NCBI RefSeq assembly: GCF_022605725.1
Contig: NC_065546.1
Location: 28,516,227-28,580,226 of the forward strand
Origin: Anthonomus grandis grandis
Lineage: Eukaryota; Arthropoda; Insecta; Coleoptera; Curculionidae
Length of the DNA: 64,000 nucleotides
Reading direction: 5' to 3'
Below are positions 1 to 11,330 of the stretch, in pieces (the stretch's first letter is position 1; each line of letters begins with the position of its first letter). The position numbers were made by a program, and so were the translations under genes. The notes under the pieces were generated by a model, which searched no databases, was not told where the DNA came from, and worked only from the letters and a program-made list of their open reading frames with translations.

Positions 1-6
1 AGCAGT

Positions 7-959
7 TTGGAGATCATGTTTAGGTTGTTCAAAGACATTCCTTTAGAGAGAGCCAAGGCATTTAACTTAACTCAATTAAGTGACTATATTATTACAAGTT
101 TTGAAAATTATTACCGGCAGCGTATATTGGATTTGCTCTTTAATAGAGTTTCAAAAACGGTTGCTACTATGTATTTACCTAGAGTGACTGATGGTGCAAT
201 GGTTATTGAGCCTATTAGTATAGATTCGTTGGAATTTTCAGTGACAAGCAAAAATAATAATAATGTAACTTATTTTGTATATCTTCAAACTTGTATGTGT
301 ACATGCCCAATTAGTTTTAATGGTAAACATTGCAAACATCAGAGTGCCATTTTGGAAAAATTCAAATTTTTAAGCGCAATAAATAAACTTTCCTATGCCA
401 CTAAATTACAACTATATAAAGTCGCAACAGGAAAAGAAGCGAATAAAAATATTATCTTACCTCTACAAGAATAGAAATTCGTAAGTAAGAACATAGTTTA
501 AGACAGTCAAAACTATTAGAGTCTGATACAAGTATTGAAAAAAGCAATATTTATTCGACCGAAATTGTGAAAACAAAGTGGATAGAGCACTATAATTTTA
601 TTATGAAAAATATTGAGGAAGACCCTGAAAATTATTGCTCAGCCATAGAAACATATTTGAGTAATATTAAAAAATTTGCTTCTTCCAAAACATCTCTTCT
701 GTCTGGTCTTCATACAGCCTTTAAATATAAAGGAACAAGGAAAAGCAACGTAAAAGGAAACATCAATAAATGTCGCCGCAGGGAAAAAATTCCTGTACAA
801 CCAACATCGGTGGGACGTAGAAGAGTTTCATGTGGCAGCAAAAAGGCTAAGTCGGGGAAGTTACCAGCTGATGTCAAAAAACGGCAAAAAGCACCTCATT
901 CATTGGAACTCTGCGTTAGTCAAAATATTGCACTAGGCGCAAATAAATTTAAAAAATAA
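7..959 (+). pseudogene. SWIM zinc-finger transposase-like protein, C-terminal remnant
   Basis: Two adjoining reading blocks look like the C-terminal part of one protein. Block 1 (7-474, 155 aa) ends in a SWIM-type zinc finger, CxC-x8-CxH, with Cys98, Cys100, Cys109 and His111. Block 2 (567-959, readable upstream to about 510 in the same frame) has a basic tail with IPVQPTSVGRRR and an HSLELCV-x-N ending. I recall this arrangement from insect SWIM proteins of transposon origin (MULE-like). The blocks are in different frames, so a frameshift near 475-515 breaks the gene. The N-terminal zinc finger and the catalytic domain would lie left of the window. The SWIM motif is seen directly; the family name is from memory and was not searched. 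Confidence 0.6.
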
Positions 960-960
960 A

Positions 961-1415
961 TATACTTTTAGATTATGTAAATGTTAAATTTTAAACAATA
1001 TCTCATATATATTTTTATTACCTAATAAACTTTATGTTATTACTTATATTTTTTGCTATACTACTACCTATTAAAGTAAATATACGTAATGTTTAAAAAT
1101 AGTTTTTTTACCTAAATCAATAGAAATTTTAAGATAAAAACTCTCTTACTCTAAAATTTTACACCATTGCAAATCTTCAAAATTTATATAAAATATAGTA
1201 AAATGCCTGATAAACAGCAGACGCGTAGGGCTGACTCATCTGTTACATACAAATTTAGTTCGGGGTACATTTTTTAGCGGACGCGTCCGTCATTTACAAA
1301 TATGCTACCGAGACTGTTCGATATTGGCATGGATGGAAATATAATAAATTAAGATTTATTTAATATAAAACTTAATAAAGCAGAACGAAGTTATACGAGA
1401 ACAAACACTACAAAG
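961..1415. other. AT-rich spacer, no gene seen
   Basis: No coding similarity is seen. Two GACGCGT blocks stand out against the AT background: GACGCGTAGGG near 1220 and the self-complementary GGACGCGTCC near 1281. They may be ends of a small element, but no partner or duplication was identified. Confidence 0.4.
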
Positions 1416-1419
1416 TAAA

Positions 1420-1650
1420 TAGGAAATTAAAAAAGAAATTCGCGCTAGTAGAGTTGAGCTCTTGCAAGAGCTGAACAAAGTCAAAAAGGAGAAGGAGTTA
1501 TTAAGACAACAAAACATCGTGTTCAAAGACATGCTTCTTAATGTTTAATGCGAAATGAAGAAATAAGATTTGATTATTTCTGGTTTATAAGAACACATAA
1601 TCAAGATAATATGTTACAAGGAATCGAAGAAATTGTATCTGTTAATAATT
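1420..1650 (+). pseudogene. possible non-LTR retrotransposon ORF1 coiled-coil remnant
   Basis: The plus strand reads as a charged helical segment (LLQELNKVKKEKELL and following), then, with stops, a KKxDLIISGL-like motif. In ORF1 proteins of jockey-type elements a coiled coil is often followed by RKNNIIIFGL. The order and spacing fit, but the sequence is short, interrupted and lacks zinc knuckles. It could also be a chance charged stretch. Confidence 0.3.
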
Positions 1651-2165
1651 AAAAGGTCACCAACTAATTAGACATTGCTGTAATATTAAAAATTAAAATT
1701 AATATAATAATAATAATAATAACATTAAAAATTTGTAAAAAAACAATAACCCCAATAATCAAAATAATCCCAACAGTTTTGCTAATAGCAGCATGTTTTT
1801 ATGCCCGAAAATAGAAAGAGAAGTAGGGAATACTAAAAATCAACTAAAAAATTAAAGTACATCTGGAATGGTTAATATAACTACAAAAATTCTAAAAAGT
1901 CTTTTAAAACAAGTACGAGCGAAGCTCGTACTTTGATCAGTTGGGACCAGTAGAAATTTTCCTTAATTTTGATTAGTAGAAAGTTTTTTAAATACAATTC
2001 AAGTCGAAATAACCATTGAAAATTGTTGAGCAGTTGCTCCGACAACGCTACTCACCGCGTTATATGTCTTACAAGCTTTGAGTATACGGTTTTTGGGGTA
2101 TCATGCTTCACAGAACCATGATGTGATAAGAGCTCCGCTCGAATTTAAGTATGCTTTAATATATA
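1651..2165. other. AT-rich spacer with a short TAA microsatellite
   Basis: A (TAA)n tract is present near 1704-1725. The rest is low complexity with no supported gene. Part of 1900-2130 is less AT-biased but matches nothing I recognise. Confidence 0.4.
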
Positions 2166-2169
2166 ATAT

Positions 2170-2840
2170 GACTGCAGTTTTACTGAAATCAGACCCATAG
2201 GAATAAAGTTTGAATTGTCACGTAACTTTAAAAGCCAATACTTTCAATTTGCTAAAGATCAGTAATTATTTCCTAAATGAACCCCGAATACCAAACTTCA
2301 ATCAAATCGGACCCACAGAAAAAAAGTTTTGATAGTCACGTGACCCTAAAACTCAATATTTTAAAAATTTGATACAAACCAATAATTATTTCATAAATAA
2401 ACCCCAAATACCAAATTTCAATCCAATCGGAACCATAGGAAAAAACTTTTCATAGTCACGTAACCCTAAAATTCAATATTTTAAAAGTTTGTAAAAAACC
2501 AATAATTATTTCCTAAATACAAAAAAACTCCAAATATAAAATTTGAATAAAATCGGACCCATAGGAAAAAAGTTCTGATTGTCACGTGACTATAAAACTT
2601 AATATTTTAAAACTTTGTTAAACATCAATAATTATTTCCTAAATCAACCCCAGATACCAAATATCAATCAAATCGGACCCATAGGAAAAAAGTTTTGGTT
2701 GTCACGTAACCCTAAAAGTCAATATTTTAAAAAATTAAAAAAAAAAAATTATACCCTAAACCAAACCCAAATACCAAATTTCATTCAAATCGGGCAAATA
2801 CCAAAAAAGTTTCAAAAAAAAAATTACCACATAAAATAAT
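2170..2840. repeat. satellite-like tandem array, period about 120 bp
   Basis: Five to six diverged copies of a unit of about 115-126 bp follow head to tail. Each contains the anchor AAATCGGACCCATAGGAAAA followed by GTCACGTGACC or GTCACGTAACC, then an A/T-rich half ending in AATAATTATTTCCTAAAT. Anchors fall near 2183, 2301, 2421, 2547, 2667 and 2782. The last copy is degenerate. A related unit in the opposite orientation is present near 42690-42870, so the family is dispersed. Short open frames inside it have no coding character. Confidence 0.85.
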
Positions 2841-4734
2841 AATACCCATTAAATCCCGATTAGATTTCTTTTATCATTAGGACCCACTGTGTTGTAATTT
2901 TTGTCTAGCAGAATGCCTTGTATAGACCACTGTGTCGCACAAATATTATAATAATACACGGAAAATGCTAAAACGTCAAAACGTTGTCGAATTATCACGG
3001 CTAAAAGAACCCGATTTGGTAAAAGATATGCACATATTCGGATTCTCCAGAGTCTCTTGAATAATTCCGTACCAATTTCAGGAAGTTCTGAGCTATTTTA
3101 AGCATTTTATCAATGAAATTAGGAAGCAAGTCCCAGCCAATTCATCCACGTTGACGTCATGTTGTCAAAACCGTCGTAAAACTCGGCATTAAAATGGTGC
3201 GTAGACGTCAAAATCGACCATTTTCAGACGATGATTTCGGGTATAAAAAAAGGTTTTTACCTTATGATTTGTACATGGAAAAATAGTATAAAGCCTTAGG
3301 AACAGTTTAACATCAATTCCAATCGGTTTTAGTAGTTACATTTCGATTATAAAAAGGGTCTTATTTCAGGTGGAAATGGGCGAAAATCGCCGGTTTCGTT
3401 GCCATGGAGACGCCGGCCGTGAGTGACTCGATAGTAGCTCTTGTGTGGGTAGATTTTTAGCGATTTTTCGTGCTCGGGACTTTTTTGAAAAAAAATTACT
3501 TTTAGGGTACTTGTAAAAATAGTGAAAAAATTAAATTTTAGTATTTTATAGTAAAATGAATGGCGCATCTGCTCGATTAGTTTTGGTTTTTCTATCACAT
3601 ACCGGGTGCGCACAATTAATTTCCAAAGTCAAATAATTTTAAAAAGTTCATAACTCAAAAACAATTTTACTTAGAAGTACGGCTGAAATTGCAACACATT
3701 CTGCTTATCACACGCTACAAACCGCCCATAAGCCATTTGACTCTAGGGGGTGCCATTAAAAAGTTATTAAGACTGGAAAAAAAAAAGGGTTTTTTTAACT
3801 GAGCACTGCTCACCCTGTATAAATGATAGCGTTAAATTTAATACGCCGTTTTATTCGGAAAAAGTGCAGGCTTAATTAATCCAAATGATATTTTTTTAAA
3901 TTTTGCTTCGTAAACATTTCACAAAAAAAAAACTAAAAAAAGTCAATTTTTTTAAGGTTTTTTTGATTTTTCTCCCAAAAAAAAACATTTTTTAAAAAAA
4001 AGTCCTCAATAAAAATTGTACCTCTCGATGAGCCGCACCTATTTTCTGTGATTCATTTTTTCCGGAAAGACACCGTTAAGCCGTCAGAGGGGCTAGAATA
4101 TCACACATATCTGAAACTTTGAGCGTTAAAAAAAAAAAAAATTTTTGACTTTGAAGGCGTCCTAGTCTTAAACAAAAAAACAAATAAAAATTTATTAACA
4201 ATTAACTTAAAGCTCTAAATATCTAGATTATAAAAAAGTAGACATCATTTCTTTAGCCCAAATAGAATCAAAGTTATAAGCACTTTTGTCCGCCGAGTCC
4301 CGAGGTCGTGCGAAAACTTCCAAAAAGAAGAGTTCCTCCTTAAGAGCTTCGCTCTTATAATAAATAAATTATCCTCTTCTCTATATAATTAATGTAATAT
4401 TTAAAAAGTTTAATATTGTCCTAACCATTTTAAGCGACCATGATTAAGTTAATTTACAAAGCGGGATCAAACTATAAAATAATAAACTATTGATCTGTAG
4501 ATCTAAAATATTTACTGTCAAATGTCTTTAAGATGTTCAAAAAGTTATTAAAAAATAAACTTGTTGAGACAATTTCATTTTAGACCAAAGAGATCCACAG
4601 AGAATGCTATTTATACGTTAATAGAAAAGAAGATTTTAAGAACATATTAATCTATCATGTAGTTGATTTTATTATGGTAGTTATAGTTATAAATAAATTT
4701 AAATTATAGTTTTTTTTAATCGTCATAAAAGTGC
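2841..4734. other. unassigned repeat-like DNA
   Basis: No gene is supported. A GC-richer block at about 3364-3490 (with GGCGAAAATCGCCGG and ACGCCGGCCGTGAGTGACTCG) sits between homopolymer-rich stretches. CACCCTGTATAAA near 3809 resembles the terminus of an IS630-Tc1-mariner-type element flanked by TA, but no partner end was found. Long A and T runs fill 3880-4200. Confidence 0.4.
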
Positions 4735-5490
4735 TCGAACCAAAATGACACCAACTACCAAACTTATTAAATCAAAATCATTTTTCTACCCTAATATTCA
4801 TCCTCAAAAATCTCACTATTTTGTCGTAAAAAAATTATGAAGATATTATCAGTGGTTCCTAAGTTATGACCTAAAATGTTTGTTAAAAAATAAAAATCAT
4901 TAAATCTATAATTTGGTTTTAAATTTTTTTAATTTGGTGGTTTTTGATCCTTGGATGACAAAACCGCGTCTAACGCACTAAGTTTTTGAGACACAAAAAA
5001 TGTTAATATATAAACTTCTTCGAGAATACTGTAACTTTCTTACGTGTAATTCTTTTAAAAATATCCCCCAATTATTTCATAGAAATATTTGCAATAAAAT
5101 TGAGAAATTGGTAAAAAAATGGTCCAACCAAAAAAGCTCTTTCTATTTAAATCATGAATTTACAGTGACGTTTTTACACTCAAATTCATCCTCAGCAATT
5201 CCACTATTTTGTCGCGTGGTTCCCAAGGTATGACCAAAAATGTCCGTGATAAATAAACATCATAAAATTACAATTTTAGTTTAAAATCTTTAAATTTGGT
5301 GTCTTTGGTACTTTGGATGACAAAATCGGCTTTAACTCAAAAACTTTTTAAGGCACAAAAAATGTTTATGTATGAATTTGTTCGAAAATAATTGGACTTT
5401 TTTATGTGTGATTCTTTTAAAAATGTTATTATTATTTTTTAAAGTAAAGGACCCTTATTTTTTTCACGAATGCGTCAAAACGCCTAAAGC
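4735..5490. repeat. two diverged tandem copies, period about 380 bp
   Basis: Copy 1 (about 4735-5120) and copy 2 (about 5120-5490) share an ordered series of blocks: CTATTTTGTCG, GTGGTTCC then AAG and a TATGACC box, AAATTTGGTG, TTGGATGACAAAA, GACACAAAAAATGTT or GGCACAAAAAATGTT, then TTCTTTTAAAAAT. The copies are clearly homologous but diverged by many substitutions and indels. The open frames here are not coding. Confidence 0.7.
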
Positions 5491-6420
5491 GCAAAAATTC
5501 AAGGGCCCTTTTTTTTTGAAAATTAATAGAATATTTCGCAAAAAAAAACAGTGGCGTACTCTTTTCTTTTGGAAAAAATTTAACACGCATGTGCTGGAAG
5601 TCCTTCCCTAGGGAAACAGCGCACTTTCGACCATCGGTGTTCGATCCCAAACTATTTCTCTACGGTTCCTGTATATACTCTAGCATTTTGACTAGTTAAA
5701 CACTCTCTAGAAGTAGTCCTTATTATGTTATGTAATTTGATTTTGAATGACGTCTTTGGACCAGTTCATTACGAAATTAGTTGCTCCAGACTAATTTTAT
5801 TGTAGAACAAAATGGTTTAATATATTTGGTAGGGTACACTGGGTACTATACCCCTAAAAACAAGCAAACCTTTGGGATCACCTTCGCATATGACCATAAC
5901 TTAAAAATTAAAAAAGTTAAACAGTGTTGAAAAAAAATCATCCCAGTGAAGCAATTTATCAAGTCACGTATTTAATAGTCTAAAGGCAAATGTATTTGAT
6001 GTGTATGTGTTTGAGCAAATAAATTAAACATCTTTAATCTATCTTCTATTTTAATAGTGGGTCAATTCAACTAAATAGAAAATTCTATTGTGTGGCTGTA
6101 TTTACATACTTTAACTGAAAATAAATGTTAAAATAAGATAATAAGATTTTTGATTTAGAAGACCAAACTACGTTAGTTTTTAGGAAATAACATGCCTAAA
6201 ATACATCAAAATTTTAATTTTCAATTATCTAGATAAATGCTCTCTAGTGTAATTTGTCGAGTGTAAATTGTGTGGCATATAATTTATATTCACTTACTGA
6301 AAATAAATTTAAATATCGTAAATCGAAACTTATTAGTTAGTAATGGACATATTATTATTAATAACTTTTAACATTTATTTTATGATTAATATTAGTTAAA
6401 AAAAAGTTTTAGAAACTTAC
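5491..6420. other. 3'-side intron DNA of CaMKII, no feature seen
   Basis: This lies downstream (minus strand) of the last visible CaMKII exon and should be intron, because exon 6421-6463 ends in a donor site and the linker and association domain are still missing. I looked for the association-domain coding sequence on the minus strand here and out to position 1 and did not see it. Confidence 0.5.
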
Positions 6421-6463
6421 TCGAAAAGTTTCGTGTTGCCAACATCGTGGTTAAAATAGCACC
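6421..6463 (-). CDS. CaMKII: CaMKII exon: end of calmodulin-binding helix
   Basis: This 43 bp exon has acceptor TTTTTAG and donor GTAAGT. It encodes GAILTTMLATRNFS plus one base of the next codon. The upstream intron is only 60 bp. The donor shows the gene continues, but the alternatively spliced linker and the association domain are not within the remaining 6.4 kb to the left edge. Confidence 0.97.
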
Positions 6464-6523
6464 CTAAAAATGCAATTGGTTGGATATTTTTAGCCATTTT
6501 TTCTAATAATAATTGAAACATAC

Positions 6524-6607
6524 CTTAAGTTTACGTCTAGCGTTGAATTTCTTAAGGCAGTCGACAGTCTCTTGTCTGTGAACCACTGAAGCAACACGTT
6601 CTCTTTG
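6524..6607 (-). CDS. CaMKII: CaMKII exon: autophosphorylation site and autoinhibitory/CaM region
   Basis: This 84 bp exon has acceptor CATTTCAG and donor GTATGT. It encodes QRERVASVVHRQETVDCLKK, then FNARRKLK. HRQETVDC contains the threonine (Thr286 in rat alpha numbering) whose autophosphorylation makes the kinase Ca2+-independent. KKFNARRKLK is the start of the calmodulin-binding helix. Both are fully conserved. Confidence 0.98.
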
Positions 6608-6709
6608 CTGAAATGAAACATATAAATAATTTTGTTTAAAGCTGAAGAATAAAATAGCAAAACGAGATGACGTGAATGGGGGACGAAGAGAGATCGAGAG
6701 GACACTTAC

Positions 6710-6832
6710 GCAAATCCAGGGGTGTTTGAGGGCATCAGCGGCCGTAATTCTGTTGCTCGGGTTGACGGTCAGCATTTGATTAATGAGATTTTTCGCTTCC
6801 GGAGTGACTGTGTCCCATTCGGGGCTCGGATA
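6710..6832 (-). CDS. CaMKII: CaMKII exon: C-lobe helices
   Basis: This 123 bp exon has acceptor ATTTTTAG and donor GTAAGT. It encodes YPSPEWDTVTPEAKNLINQM, then LTVNPSNRITAADALKHPWI and C. The HPWI tail is the conserved last helix of CaMK-family catalytic domains. It follows a 7.8 kb intron holding several TE fragments. Confidence 0.98.
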
Positions 6833-7059
6833 CTAAAAATGATTACGTTATTAGTACAATTCTACTTCTTAAATCGGGAAGCCTATAAGTGTAATATCTA
6901 ACATAGTAAAAATCTTTAAAAATGCCTAATTTAATCAAAATAATACTTTACTAAAAAGTCTGTTTTCTACTGAGGTTACGACAGTTGGTGCCATGTATGA
7001 ACCATGAATGTAAAAGATGTAACTACAAGTCTCGACAAAAATAAAAAATGCCTTGACCT

Positions 7060-7200
7060 ATTAAAAGCCTTTGATACGATTTTCCATGCTACATTGTAAA
7101 AGTATTAGAGAAATGTGATATCAGGGGGATTAACCTTATTGAGTTTAGTCTATTTCAATCTAACTTTGATTTTATTCAAATCACGAGATAGTTTTGTTGA
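7060..7200 (+). pseudogene. non-LTR reverse transcriptase fragment
   Basis: With minor frame slips, the plus strand reads LLKAFDTIFHATL, then a GI-NLI segment. This matches the LDLSKAFDTVxH..LL..KL...GI block of non-LTR (jockey/CR1-type) reverse transcriptases. Stops and a frameshift make it a remnant. It faces away from the two pieces just to the right, so the locus was rearranged or had more than one insertion. Confidence 0.5.
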
Positions 7201-7312
7201 GACCAAAACTCTTTATTTTACTCTTGACACGTGTTTCGCTAACGATGTTAGAATCTTCAGGAGAAGATTAAAACTCAAGTTCTAATCTTAAATGTAAAAC
7301 TAATATATTTTG

Positions 7313-7510
7313 TTAAATTGTATCTGAAATATTACCAAAATCTTTTTCAGCAGTGTATTTTAAAAACTGCCATGTATTTGCAGTATACAAAATTGCCGTA
7401 TCATCACAATAACTTACCATCTTCCCATTAAAATTTATTTTTAAAAGACTATTAACGTATATTATAAAATGTAGATAAATAAATAAATAAGGCCTGTATT
7501 CATACCACAC
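7313..7510 (-). pseudogene. non-LTR RT fragment with degenerate ADD box
   Basis: The 65 aa frame contains INFNGKMVSYCDDTAILYTA, a version of the reverse-transcriptase palm motif (usually ISYADDTVI or LFADDTAL) with Cys for Ala. Only this box and its flanks survive, so the function is lost. Confidence 0.5.
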
Positions 7511-7783
7511 AATGTTTTATTATATGGTACAAACTATCAATTTGTTCTAAATATGTAGCCGGCGAAGTCTAGCAAATGAATGCTATTCTACTTAATCAGC
7601 CATACTTATATCTAATATACAATTTTAAGCAAAATAAAAAGTTTTTAAACGCAAATAAATTAAATAATGGCGCAAATGTAATAATAATAAATATCTATTG
7701 GTTAAAAAGATGAGAAAATGAAAAAACAAAGCTATTATAAATTTATTTATTATTATAAATGAAAAAACAAGCTATTATAGTTA

Positions 7784-8210
7784 TTATTGGCGCAGAATGC
7801 AGCAATAGTTAAGCATAATAGGTTTAAATAACTTGATTTGTACACCATAAAAATGCGTTTTAAATTTAAATTTGAACTTATTAAGGTTATACAATTGAAA
7901 TTTATCCGAAAGTGAGTTGTGTAACTTTATTGCGTTATAGGTAAAGGACCTAATATAAAATGTTGTACGAAGGCATGGCATATAATACCTTGTCTTATTT
8001 CAAATGTTTGCAGAATGTATGGAACAACGTGTTTTAAATACATTGCTCAAGATATTAAAATTGCGATCCTAATTGAATAAAACTTTATCGGTGAAATTGT
8101 ATAAAAGATATTTTCCTTTGTTTTCCATACGAAGATATTCTCAGTCAATAATTTTATAAGATATAAGAGACATGACCTGTATCATACTTCGATGAAGAAC
8201 ATCAAGGCAA
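7784..8210 (-). pseudogene. non-LTR retrotransposon ORF2 C-terminal fragment
   Basis: The frame reads LRTTFYIRSFTYNAIKLHNS and LSDKFQLYNLNKFKFKFKTH. It resembles the R.....RSF...AIKLWNSLP..L....... FK..LK tail common at the end of ORF2 in jockey/CR1-type elements. Similarity continues upstream, with stops, to about 8210. It lies upstream of the ADD fragment on the same strand, an order that does not fit one intact element. Confidence 0.45.
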
Positions 8211-8634
8211 GAATTTGTTAATATTTTTCGTAATAAGTTTAAAATTTAAAAAGTGCCGACTAGTAAAAAGGACTTATAACCTAGAAAATGCAGTCCACCT
8301 TTACTACTCTACATGCTCGCTACATCGTAGTTGAGAATCAACACAAACATCTAGATTGCGAGCGAGATCGAAAAATTGGAAGAATATAAAGTCATTACTT
8401 CTACCTATAGCAAAATGGCAGCCTTTCAGAATCTTATTTTGCGAATTTTTATTTATTTTTAATTTCTCTACGATGCCTGTCTAGGTGTAATTTGTTTGTA
8501 GGTGTGTTAATTCTATTATTGTTATTTCTTGAGTTTTTTTTTTGACATTGACAAAAAATACAAACTTTTAAAATGGTGGCGGGACGCCATTTCACAATTA
8601 GGAGCCGCACTGTATTTACGTATACAGGGTGACA

Positions 8635-9372
8635 ATTTCAAAAGTAGTAAGGGCTCATAATTGTGAAACCGTAAAAAATTGAAAAAAATTAAAAAAAAAA
8701 TTCAAAATGGAAGGGTAGTCGAGTGATACCTTGTTTAAAAAGTTTATTAATTCCCTATATTTGGCGCCCTTACTTAATATAATCGCTGCATCTATTTTGT
8801 AGCTATATCAATTTTAATATTTTATTAAAGGCTTTTTTTTTATTTCTAATAATTCTAAAACCTTTGAACATTAGCACAAATGGTTAAAAGTCAGAAAGAC
8901 ACTCTTCAATATTATGTTTATTCTATTTTTAAAAGAATAAAAAACCTAATTGAACTTTAATAATTTTATTCAATGCTCAAAGTGGCTACCGCACAGTCTG
9001 TTTCTGACCTCTTCACGAACATGCCTTCAAACTTCATTTGTTATAACAATCGGCACTTTTGTACAACTCTAGTTGCGTAGGCTGCATTTTGAAAACGACC
9101 AATTTTAGGTCAGCTCAAAGAAAAAAATCAAGAGGGGTGAGATCTGGTGATCTTGATGGCCACTCAATAGGTCCGCTTCTAACAAGCCACAAGATGGCGG
9201 TGTTGTGCTGTTGAAAATGCAATTAGTTTTCCGCAAGAACAAGATCTTCATTTTCATCTTTTTGGTTTTGCACTAAGTTTATTATTAATAAACAACGGCC
9301 CAATGATTTTATTGCCTACAATTCTGGCCCAGACACTTATTTTTTCGGGTTATTGTGGTGTACCGGATCCAG
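8635..9372 (-). pseudogene. DD41D-type IS630-Tc1-mariner transposase remnant with one element end
   Basis: The element end starts CAGGGTGACAATTTC at 8635 after a TA. Reading leftward on the minus strand from about 9372, the blocks are: ISVWARIVGNKIIGPLFIN, a damaged middle, then SGPIEWPSRSPDLTPLDFFL, and a CGSHFEH-like tail just before 8968. These match the central and C-terminal parts of insect IS630-Tc1-mariner transposases whose last acidic residue is the Asp of PLDF. Several stops and frame slips are present and the N-terminal half and the second end were not found. Confidence 0.65.
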
Positions 9373-10189
9373 CGACGTTTGACCATCAAGATGAACGTCC
9401 TGAAGGTGTCGATTGAACGAGACGATCAAACTTGAGATGAAGCATATTAAATGTGTTAATTATTCTCATAGTTTTTTTATACTGTTTTGCTCGTACCTTC
9501 TACCTCTACCTACTGGTTACTTAATTATTGTTACCTATAGTATCTAGTTTTTAAGAAGATCATCTTCTTTCAATGCTTTATTCTACATTTTCTAGAATTT
9601 GTAAACTTGCTTTCTTTGACTGTTGAGATTTTCTTAAAATTACTGAATTTTATCAACAAAAATAATGTAGAAAATTCTACACCTTTTAACTTGTTTCACG
9701 GGTCTTTAAAATTGACCGCGTTTTGTGACATTTTAATCAATTTCGTTCTTTATCTTGGAAACAAACGTCGGTCAACGCGGGCCAGGTAAGAGTTTTGACG
9801 TTGTCTATAAAAAGTGTGTTCCTAACATAAGAGTATTCCAAAGAGGTAGGTACCCATTTATAAGATATCGTCTACAGCCACACATGAGGGGAGAAAATAA
9901 CCCCTAAAATTTAGTAAATTAGTATAGTTACAATAATCACCAAGAACAGCCACGTGCCACCTAATTTTTTTTTTAATATTACTACTTTAAAGTGACTGAG
10001 GCCTTTTTTTAATAATGGCAGCTTGTTGAAATTCTGAAAAGCTTATTTCATCCTGATTCATAATAAATTAAAAAAAAGCAAAGAATATCTGGCTACTGCC
10101 AGTAAAAATTAGATAGATAAGAAATATCTACCCGTATGACGTTTCAATAAAACAAGTTTTGCTCAAACGAAGTCTGACATTCTAGAACT
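9373..10189. other. intron DNA between two transposase remnants
   Basis: No gene is supported. Poly-T stretches and short open frames only. Part of it may belong to the neighbouring degraded elements, but no terminal repeats were recognised. Confidence 0.4.
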
Positions 10190-10468
10190 TCAGGTATTAT
10201 TATCATTCATCCTTAAGCGGAAGCATTTCAGAGTTTCTGGTTGGGCAGCATAAACTTTTAATGTCCCCATAAAAAAATCAAGTGGCGTCAAATCAGGAGA
10301 CCTAACTGGCCATTCTATAAAAGGCCTGTTCCTTCCAATCCAATGATCAGGAAATATCTCATCATGATATTGCCTCTCGTTAGTAGCATAGGATGGAGCT
10401 GCTGCATCTTGTTGGAAAAAGACTTGATCGATATCCACGTAAAGCGAATTCCTTCCTATTTTTCGCAT
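10190..10468 (-). pseudogene. DD41D-type transposase fragment
   Basis: The 92 aa frame contains VFFQQDAAAP (second catalytic Asp), HWIGRNRPFIEWPVRSPDLT and PLDFFMGTLK (third acidic residue), then a PETLKCFRLRM segment. These are the standard blocks of this insect transposase family. The start codon chosen is arbitrary because the upstream half is missing. It differs clearly from the copies at 8635, 17927, 27023, 57029 and 60490. Confidence 0.75.
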
Positions 10469-10749
10469 GAAAAGCGTGGTTTTCCATTAATTTTGTTTTG
10501 GTTTCCCTAACCTAGATGGCAGATTATATTTTATTTGCTTTGCTTCCTGAATGATTTAATTATCGCCGATAATTATTATTTATATCGATTTTGACACTAT
10601 TTGAGTGCTTACAGCAATCTTAGTGTTTAGTGTTGACTTCGTTGTCTATAATATTCGATTCTACGCTAATTTTGAGTTCAAAAACAAACATTTTAGTGTT
10701 TGATTTTCAATTTCTAGTAAACTGTCCAGTGATTTCTTTACTGTATAAT

Positions 10750-11330
10750 TTCTTTTTTAGCTGCTGCAGTATCTGTTATTAACGATAATTATGGCAACGC
10801 TAAGGTAAGATATAATTTTTTTAGGTCTAATCTATTATGTATTTTCCAGTCAACAAAATGCAATCTGCGAAGTCCGTGAGAAGGAATTTTCAAGCACATT
10901 CACAAGAAACAGACATCTTAAGAAGTTTTACCCAGAATTATTTGGCCAGGAATACAAGAAACACATTATATGTCCAATGGATACCAACGATACCTAGACA
11001 TTTTCTTATTTTAATAGTTTAAATAAACATTTTTGTTTAATATTTACAAAATAAAGATTAAACAATCATTTTTAAATTTTAGGAATTTTGAAGAATATAC
11101 CTCTTATAGAGAACAAAGTAATAGAGAAGTCGATTATGCTTGTCAGACCCAAAATAAATTTAAGAATGGAGAAGAACGTATATTTTGCAATTGTAACAGG
11201 AGCGACATTAGAGGTTGTATAAACTCTTAAGTATCAGACATAATTGTATATTTTGTTGTTTACTTTTAGGATTTAATAGCTCATGTAAAATGAGAAACAT
11301 TAAGTCTGGGAGAAGAATACGCATCAAGGG
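10750..11330 (+). pseudogene. zinc-finger protein of the SWIM-transposon family, N-terminal remnant with splice-like breaks
   Basis: Splicing out 10805-10848 (GTAAGATA...TTTTCCAG) joins ATGGCAACGCTAAG to a frame reading ICEVREKEFSSTFTRNRHLK, then KFYPELFGQEYKKHIICP. This is a C2H2-like finger in which the second Cys is Arg and a His is Tyr. After another break, 11080-11222 reads NFEEYTSYREQSNREVDYAC and later FCNCNRSD, resembling the domain that precedes the catalytic region in insect SWIM-type transposon proteins. Stops and lost zinc ligands indicate a dead copy. It may be a relative of the 7-959 remnant. Family assignment is from memory. Confidence 0.4.

Noticed and set aside
3347..3613. 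Minus-strand open frame of 88 aa
   Set aside because: It translates a repeat-like block, has no recognisable family motif and no codon signature.
1..6420. CaMKII linker and association-domain exons
   Set aside because: Minus-strand translations were inspected for the conserved association-domain sequence and none was found; they must lie outside the window.
6490..6775. Two long frames overlapping CaMKII exons
   Set aside because: They run through the 102 bp intron and past splice sites; only the parts inside the exons are coding.
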